Shown: in pieces, positions 59,122 to 64,000 of the stretch
Layout of the letters: each line of letters starts with the position of its first letter
How positions within the stretch are numbered: position 1 is the stretch's first letter
The notes under the pieces: model-generated
The model's input: only the letters and a program-made list of their open reading frames with translations
Databases searched by the model: none
Told to the model about the DNA's origin: nothing
Position numbers and translations under genes: made by a program
NCBI RefSeq assembly: GCF_001884135.1
Contig: NZ_MAOC01000081.1
Location: 62,001 to 126,000 of the forward strand
Source: Bacillus nitratireducens
Lineage (GTDB): Bacteria > Bacillota > Bacilli > Bacillales > Bacillaceae_G
Direction: 5' to 3'
Length of the DNA stretch: 64,000 bases

Positions 59122-60183
59122 TTATGGTGTAAATCGGCTAAATTTTAATGGACCATGAAAAATTTGTTCAGCCAGTTCGTCGTTGTACCTAGTATAAACT
59201 TCGTAAGAAGGCATCGTATTAACGTACATAAGCCAAATGGCACCTTTTTGATCCATAATGGTAGAAAGCTCTAATTCAAATAATGACGAATAGGACTGAT
59301 CTAGTGTTTTAAATACTTCATTTACAACATCATGCAAAGCATCTTTCAATAATTGAACACCAGTTGAAGAAAGCAAATATTTAATTTTGGAAAATGGATG
59401 TAGCATGGAACGCTCTGTTACGGAAAGTAAAAATTGTGCTGGGAATGAAGCTTTTTGTATGAATTGACCGAGCACTACCCAATTCTGTTCTTTATTTTTT
59501 TGCATAATAGTTCGAATATGAATCGGATATGATAGTTGATTTGGAGGATGTAACATTGGATGAATCATATAACGGGATGAGTGTATGTTCGATTGGCACC
59601 ATGATATAAAGTCATCTGTCCGTTTGAATTGAGTAGAAGTACGATGCTGTTCATTTATTGTATCGATATGAAATGTTTTATGTTGGTAAGTGACTCGATA
59701 TAAATTTTCATTAGAATGTATATTGATTGGTCTTATAATGATATCTCTTGTTTCTAGTAGTAATTTGAAAATTCCTTGTACCGTTCCTTTTTTTATTTTT
59801 GGAATGTAAGGGGAAAGACGTTTATTAGTAAGAAAAAGATTGTGTAAATCACTTGGATTAATAAGTGTGTTATTTAAAAAGGTAGTCGAGGAACGTTTGT
59901 GTAATGAATGAATAATCGATTTTGCTTGTTGGAATTCTTTATCTTCTTTGAAATGACAGCGATCATATATGTATGAAGGAATGGGAAAGGTTTGATCTAT
60001 CCAATTTCCTGTATCTGTATCGTAAATAAGACCAGAAACAAGATCTGTCTTTGAATCAATGCTAAACGGTGTGAATTGAGCAACGACGTTATGATACAGA
60101 CGAGCTCGCTTAGCGATTTCGGTGTAATACATTTGCTCGTGATGAAATTTAGAAGTTAAAAGACCAAGAACCAACGAAATCAC
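59122..60183 (-). CDS. yheC: YheC-like ATP-grasp protein, spore coat associated
   Basis: 353 residues of the YheC/D family. The pattern of YheD is seen in weaker form: IIRPINIHSNENLYRVTY, SRYMIHPMLHPPNQLSYPIHIRTIMQKN and LFELELSTIMDQKGAIWLMYVNTMPSYE. Several ATP-grasp catalytic positions look changed (no clear GE.GFD...FEAN), so it may be an inactive partner of YheD. First gene of the yheC-yheD unit. Confidence 0.82.
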   Translation of the reverse strand: MISLVLGLLTSKFHHEQMYYTEIAKRARLYHNVVAQFTPFSIDSKTDLVSGLIYDTDTGNWIDQTFPIPSYIYDRCHFKEDKEFQQAKSIIHSLHKRSSTTFLNNTLINPSDLHNLFLTNKRLSPYIPKIKKGTVQGIFKLLLETRDIIIRPINIHSNENLYRVTYQHKTFHIDTINEQHRTSTQFKRTDDFISWCQSNIHSSRYMIHPMLHPPNQLSYPIHIRTIMQKNKEQNWVVLGQFIQKASFPAQFLLSVTERSMLHPFSKIKYLLSSTGVQLLKDALHDVVNEVFKTLDQSYSSLFELELSTIMDQKGAIWLMYVNTMPSYEVYTRYNDELAEQIFHGPLKFSRFTP

Positions 60184-60308
60184 TCCTTTGTTAACAGGAT
60201 GTTTGCATAATAGGCGAAGCTATATATTGCAAATACATTTTTATACCATTATACTTTTGTCCGTATGACGATATGCTATAGTTTTGGAGAAGTGAAAGGT
60301 TGATTATG

Positions 60309-61445
60309 ATGAATATATGGTTGAATATGTTAACAACGACAGGACTCGGGGCGATTATTGGAGGATATACAAATCATTTAGCAATAAAAATGTTATTCCG
60401 TCCCCATCGTCCGATTTATGTTGGAAAGTTTCAAGTTCCATTTACGCCAGGGTTAATTCCGAAGCGTCGCGATGAGCTTGCTGTTCAATTAGGGAAAATG
60501 GTTGTAGAACATTTGTTAACACCGGAAGGAATCGGAAAGAAATTAACAAATGAAGAGTTTCAAGCCAGTTTAATTCGCTGGGCACAAGTGGAAGTGGATC
60601 AAGCAATTACGAATGAACAGTCGTTACGACATATGTTAGAAAAATGGAACTTGGCACATGTAGAAGAAGAGGCTACTCAAAAAATTGAACATGTGATCAC
60701 AGAAAAAATTCAGGCATTTTTAGCAGAGTACTATACATATACATGGGAACAAGCTTTACCTCATTCTATACATGAAAAAGTAGAGAATGCGATTCCGAAT
60801 GTATCGGCGTTTATTTTAGATCGAGGAATTCGCTTTTTTGAAAGTGAAGAAGGGAAAGGTCGTCTTTCAAAAATGATTGATGATTTCTTTGCTTCCAGGG
60901 GAACGCTACTTAACTTAGTCGGAATGTTTTTAGGGAATGTCAGTTTGGTGGATCGAGTACAGCCAGAAGTCATTAAGTTTTTAGGACAAGATGGCACGAA
61001 AAAGCTTTTAACTGATGTACTGCAAAAAGAGTGGGAAAAGTTAAAAGGAAGAGATGTAAAAGAATTAGAAACGTTTGTAGAGAAAGAAATGATTGTGAAA
61101 TCCATACTGTCAGCAGTTAAAGTAGAGGAAACAGTGAGTAAATTTTTAAATCAGTCTGTGCAGCAAGTATGTGAACCAGTTCGAGAAACAATCATTGAAA
61201 AGATCGTCCCAAGTGCAGTAACGAAAGGCTTGAAGTGGGGAACAGAAAATGTAGAGAGTATACTAAAGAATTTACACCTTGCGGAAATTGTCCAACAAGA
61301 AGTTTCTACATTTTCAACGGAGAGATTAGAAGACCTAGTTCTGTCTATTACGAAAAACGAATTGAAAATGATTACGTATTTAGGGGCATTATTAGGAGGA
61401 ATGATTGGACTTGTGCAAGGGGTGTTACTTCTGTTCCTTAGGTAA
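60309..61445 (+). CDS. yheB: DUF445 / UPF0754 membrane protein YheB
   Basis: 378 residues. N-terminal helix with the family motif [24 protein letters not shown] and [30 protein letters not shown]; a long helical middle; C-terminal helix [20 protein letters not shown]. Start MNIWLNML at 60309, best spaced from GAAAGG (an ATG one codon earlier is possible). Membrane protein of unknown function, syntenic with B. subtilis yheB. Confidence 0.9.
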   Translation: MNIWLNMLTTTGLGAIIGGYTNHLAIKMLFRPHRPIYVGKFQVPFTPGLIPKRRDELAVQLGKMVVEHLLTPEGIGKKLTNEEFQASLIRWAQVEVDQAITNEQSLRHMLEKWNLAHVEEEATQKIEHVITEKIQAFLAEYYTYTWEQALPHSIHEKVENAIPNVSAFILDRGIRFFESEEGKGRLSKMIDDFFASRGTLLNLVGMFLGNVSLVDRVQPEVIKFLGQDGTKKLLTDVLQKEWEKLKGRDVKELETFVEKEMIVKSILSAVKVEETVSKFLNQSVQQVCEPVRETIIEKIVPSAVTKGLKWGTENVESILKNLHLAEIVQQEVSTFSTERLEDLVLSITKNELKMITYLGALLGGMIGLVQGVLLLFLR

Positions 61446-61536
61446 TAAAAGCGAATACATAGAAATAAAAGTGAAATTTCTTCACATCTCTTGCATAGTT
61501 TGATATGGTAAGAAGAGGTGCGTATGTAAATGCACT

Positions 61537-61571
61537 TAAAAGGCAGTGCGAGCGAAAAGCGCTAGCCTTCT
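61537..61571 (+). other. Leader hairpin before yheA
   Basis: AAGGC.GTGCGAGCGAAAAGCGCTAGCCTT can form a stem (AAGGC/GCCTT with inner GCG/CGC). No T-run follows, so it is not a terminator. It may stabilise the mRNA or hide nothing; 18 bp before the start codon. Confidence 0.3.
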
Positions 61572-61588
61572 AAAGGAGGAAAAATAAA

Positions 61589-61945
61589 ATGACAAAAAAC
61601 ATTCATGATGTTGCATATGAATTACAAAAAACAATCGCTGAAAACGAAGATTTCCAAACTTTAAAAGCAAGCTACGCAGCAGTACAAGGAGATGCAGAGT
61701 CAAAGAACTTATTCGATGAGTTCCGTACAATGCAACTTGGCCTACAACAAAAAATGATGCAAGGTCAAGAAATCACTGAAGAAGATAACCAAAAAGCACA
61801 AGAAGTTGTAGCTCGCATTCAACAAGATGCTAAAATTACAAAGTTAATGGAAACTGAGCAACGTTTAAACATCGTTATCACTGACGTTAACAAAATTATC
61901 ATGAAGCCACTTGAAGAATTATATAACGCGCAACAACAAGCGTAA
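61589..61945 (+). CDS. yheA: YheA (UPF0342, YlbF/YmcA family)
   Basis: 118 residues, all helical: [56 protein letters not shown] is the Com_YlbF domain. YlbF and YmcA act with YaaT in the Y-complex that modulates RNase Y; YheA is a paralogue with no established function. AAAGGAGGA lies upstream. Length equals B. subtilis YheA (117-118). Confidence 0.93.
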   Translation: MTKNIHDVAYELQKTIAENEDFQTLKASYAAVQGDAESKNLFDEFRTMQLGLQQKMMQGQEITEEDNQKAQEVVARIQQDAKITKLMETEQRLNIVITDVNKIIMKPLEELYNAQQQA

Positions 61946-61949
61946 TAAG

Positions 61950-61982
61950 AGAAGACGCTCCTAGTATAGGGGCGTCTTTTTT
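61950..61982 (+). terminator. Terminator of yheA
   Basis: AAGACGCTCC / GGGGCGTCTT followed by TTTT. Confidence 0.88.
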
Positions 61983-62042
61983 ATTGTGGCGAAATGTAAG
62001 GGTTTTCCTTTTGTTTGTCAAAAAACTGTCAAATCCATATCG

Positions 62043-62071
62043 TTGGAAAAATAATGCATTTGTACTATAAT
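62043..62071 (+). promoter_or_regulatory. Promoter of alsSD
   Basis: TTGGAA (62043-62048), 17 bp, TATAAT (62066-62071). A roughly 95-nt leader follows, with an imperfect dyad around TTAATTAA (62097-62104) whose regulator is unknown. Confidence 0.65.
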
Positions 62072-62168
62072 GATAATCGAGATATATTACACTATGTTAA
62101 TTAATGTGGTGAAGTATATAGAATAAAAATCTTTATTACACACATTATGAAATAAAGGGATGATTAGT

Positions 62169-63857
62169 TTGAGTACAGGTGTAAAAGCAAACGACGTGAA
62201 GACAAAAACAAAAGGAGCAGATCTTGTTGTTGATTGTTTAATTAAACAAGGTGTTACACATGTTTTCGGTATTCCAGGAGCAAAGATTGACTCTGTATTT
62301 GATGTACTGCAAGAAAGAGGACCAGAGTTAATTGTTTGTCGTCATGAACAAAACGCAGCATTTATGGCAGCTGCTATTGGTAGATTAACAGGAAAACCGG
62401 GTGTGTGTCTTGTAACTTCAGGACCAGGGACATCGAATTTAGCGACAGGTCTTGTTACTGCGAATGCGGAGAGTGATCCCGTTGTTGCTTTAGCTGGTGC
62501 GGTTCCACGTACGGATCGATTAAAACGTACGCACCAATCTATGGATAATGCTGCACTATTCGAACCAATCACAAAATATAGCGTAGAAGTAGAGCATCCT
62601 GATAATGTGCCAGAAGCGCTATCAAATGCATTCCGAAGTGCGACTTCGACAAATCCAGGAGCTACTTTAGTAAGTCTTCCGCAAGACGTTATGACTGCGG
62701 AAACGACTGTAGAGTCTATCGGTGCACTTTCTAAGCCACAGCTTGGAATCGCTCCCACACATGAAATTACATATGTAGTAGAAAAAATAAAATCAGCGAA
62801 ATTACCAGTTATTTTACTCGGTATGAGAGCGAGCACAAATGAAGTGACGAAAGCCGTTCGTGAATTAATTGCGGATACAGAACTTCCTGTTGTTGAAACA
62901 TATCAAGCAGCTGGCGCGATTTCACGTGAGTTAGAAGATCATTTCTTCGGCCGCGTTGGATTATTCCGTAATCAACCAGGTGATATTTTACTAGAAGAAG
63001 CAGATCTTGTTATTTCTATCGGTTATGACCCAATTGAGTATGATCCGAAATTCTGGAATAAACTTGGAGACAGAACGATTATTCATCTTGATGATCATCA
63101 AGCAGATATCGACCATGATTACCAACCAGAGCGTGAATTAATTGGTGATATTGCTTTAACAGTAAATAGCATTGCAGAAAAATTACCGAAACTTGTATTA
63201 AGTTCGAAATCAGAAGCAGTTTTAGAACGATTACGCTCGAAATTATCAGAGCAAGCAGAAGTTCCAAACCGTGCTTCAGAAGGTGTTACGCATCCACTTC
63301 AAGTCATTCGTACACTTCGTTCTTTAATTAGTGACGATACAACCGTTACATGTGACATCGGTTCCCATTCTATTTGGATGGCGAGATGCTTCCGTTCTTA
63401 TGAACCACGTAGACTATTATTTAGTAACGGTATGCAAACGTTAGGTGTTGCACTACCTTGGGCAATTGCCGCTACTTTAGTTGAACCGGGTAAAAAAGTT
63501 GTTTCCGTGTCAGGTGATGGTGGTTTCTTATTCTCTTCGATGGAATTAGAAACAGCAGTACGTTTAAATGCACCGGTTGTCCATCTCGTATGGAGAGACG
63601 GTACGTACGATATGGTTGCGTTCCAACAAATGATGAAATACGGCAGAACATCAGCTACAGAATTTGGGGATGTTGATCTTGTGAAATATGCGGAAAGTTT
63701 CGGGGCGTTAGGTCTTCGTGTTAATACACCAGATGAATTAGAAGATGTATTGAAAACGGCATTAGAAGCAGACGGTCCTGTCATTATTGATATTCCAATC
63801 GATTACCGTGACAACATTAAATTAAGCGAAAAACTATTACCGAACCAATTAAATTAA
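62169..63857 (+). CDS. alsS: Catabolic acetolactate synthase AlsS
   Basis: 562 residues. TTG 62169 ([13 protein letters not shown]) is favoured because AAAGGGATGA lies just upstream; an in-frame ATG at 62160 is possible. Thiamine-diphosphate enzyme: catalytic Glu in [22 protein letters not shown], and ThDP/Mg motif [35 protein letters not shown]. The FAD-type acetohydroxyacid synthase features are absent, as in the catabolic AlsS class. Condenses two pyruvates to 2-acetolactate for acetoin. Followed by alsD. Confidence 0.94.
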   Translation: MSTGVKANDVKTKTKGADLVVDCLIKQGVTHVFGIPGAKIDSVFDVLQERGPELIVCRHEQNAAFMAAAIGRLTGKPGVCLVTSGPGTSNLATGLVTANAESDPVVALAGAVPRTDRLKRTHQSMDNAALFEPITKYSVEVEHPDNVPEALSNAFRSATSTNPGATLVSLPQDVMTAETTVESIGALSKPQLGIAPTHEITYVVEKIKSAKLPVILLGMRASTNEVTKAVRELIADTELPVVETYQAAGAISRELEDHFFGRVGLFRNQPGDILLEEADLVISIGYDPIEYDPKFWNKLGDRTIIHLDDHQADIDHDYQPERELIGDIALTVNSIAEKLPKLVLSSKSEAVLERLRSKLSEQAEVPNRASEGVTHPLQVIRTLRSLISDDTTVTCDIGSHSIWMARCFRSYEPRRLLFSNGMQTLGVALPWAIAATLVEPGKKVVSVSGDGGFLFSSMELETAVRLNAPVVHLVWRDGTYDMVAFQQMMKYGRTSATEFGDVDLVKYAESFGALGLRVNTPDELEDVLKTALEADGPVIIDIPIDYRDNIKLSEKLLPNQLN

Positions 63858-63874
63858 TGGGGGGCATGAGTGAG

Positions 63875-64000
63875 ATGAATGTTGCGCAATTAATTGATAT
63901 TGATGCAAAAAGAACGAAAACGAGTAATGAAGTATATCAAACATCTACAATGCTTGCGCTATTAGATGGTATATATGATGGTGTTATTAACTTTGAGGAA
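63875..64000 (+). CDS. alsD: Acetolactate decarboxylase AlsD (5' part, cut by the window end)
   Basis: First 42 codons (MNVAQLIDIDAKRTKTSNEV, YQTSTMLALLDGIYDGVINFEE), matching the AlsD N-terminus. GGGGGG lies 10 bases upstream of this ATG; an in-frame ATG three codons earlier is too close to it. It would convert 2-acetolactate to acetoin. The rest of the gene lies outside the window. Confidence 0.88.
   Translation, partial: MNVAQLIDIDAKRTKTSNEVYQTSTMLALLDGIYDGVINFEE

Noticed and set aside
59122-60183. yheC as a frameshifted or broken yheD duplicate
   Set aside because: The ORF is full length for YheC, has its own start, and the yheC-yheD pair is the normal arrangement. Weak ATP-grasp motifs are better read as divergence.
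1-64000. CRISPR array, prophage or integrative element
   Set aside because: No regularly spaced repeats, no integrase, recombinase, phage structural or transposase genes. Base and codon use look even across the window.

Overview
The window is chromosomal DNA of a low-GC, spore-forming Firmicute, almost certainly a member of the Bacillus cereus group. Evidence for this: a cotJABC spore-coat operon, an ena1A/ena1B/ena1C endospore-appendage cluster, an alpha/beta-type SASP gene, the yhe gene block (yheI/H ... sspB, yheD, yheC, yheB, yheA) in the order known from Bacillus subtilis, and several copies of a bcr1-type interspersed repeat. The strain cannot be named from the sequence. No phage, conjugative element, intact IS, CRISPR array or rRNA operon is visible.

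Layout. 1-7.3 kb: a DUF871/GH170-type glycosidase, a HEAT-repeat protein whose 3' end is cut by a bcr1 element, a secreted SH3/3D cell-wall protein with a large Ala-Glu-Lys repeat, and a MacAB-like export operon. 7.3-13.6 kb: a TIGR02206 membrane protein, an orphan OppB/OppC-like permease pair, an orphan BceB-like permease and BrnQ. 13.8-18 kb: sporulation block with cotJABC, then a Mn2+ (yybP-ykoY) riboswitch with tandem terminators ahead of DUF1232 and DedA genes, then the ena1 cluster. 18-24.5 kb: large secreted metallophosphoesterase, APC permease, CPA2 antiporter. 24.5-29 kb: MurNAc utilisation locus murR, murQ, murP, mupG with a clear promoter and operator. 29-39 kb: small stress and efflux genes (DoxX, NTF2-like, EamA/Lrp, GNAT, SDR/MerR, SMR pair/TetR/MFS, HxlR/SnoaL/flavodoxin-fold reductase), several with readable operators. 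39-50 kb: SgrR-like regulator with a divergent MFS transporter, PfpI, orphan EcsB, lysine-riboswitch-controlled permease, tandem GNAT, GapN. 50-62 kb: bmrC/bmrD multidrug ABC exporter behind a leader-peptide attenuator, tcyABC cystine uptake, SASP gene with a tRNA-like element in its leader, zinc-ribbon protein, yheD/yheC/yheB/yheA. 62-64 kb: alsS and the start of alsD.

How the genes work together. Several transcription units can be read as complete circuits. murR sits beside a murQ promoter whose start point is covered by a palindrome. One TetR-type 17-bp operator (TGAnTGA-N3-TCAnTCA) occurs four times around two efflux systems and the regulator's own gene. A MerR palindrome lies in a 19-bp promoter spacer upstream of the SDR gene. 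The bmrCD leader has a short ORF, a terminator and an exact alternative pairing that overlaps the end of that ORF. The SASP gene appears to be transcribed from a sigma-G-type promoter through a compact tRNA-like element with an encoded CCA. Deleting the bcr1 element and one target-site copy restores an in-frame longer HEAT-repeat gene.

Limits: family names are from reading the proteins without a database search. Transcription signals are consensus matches and folds done by eye.
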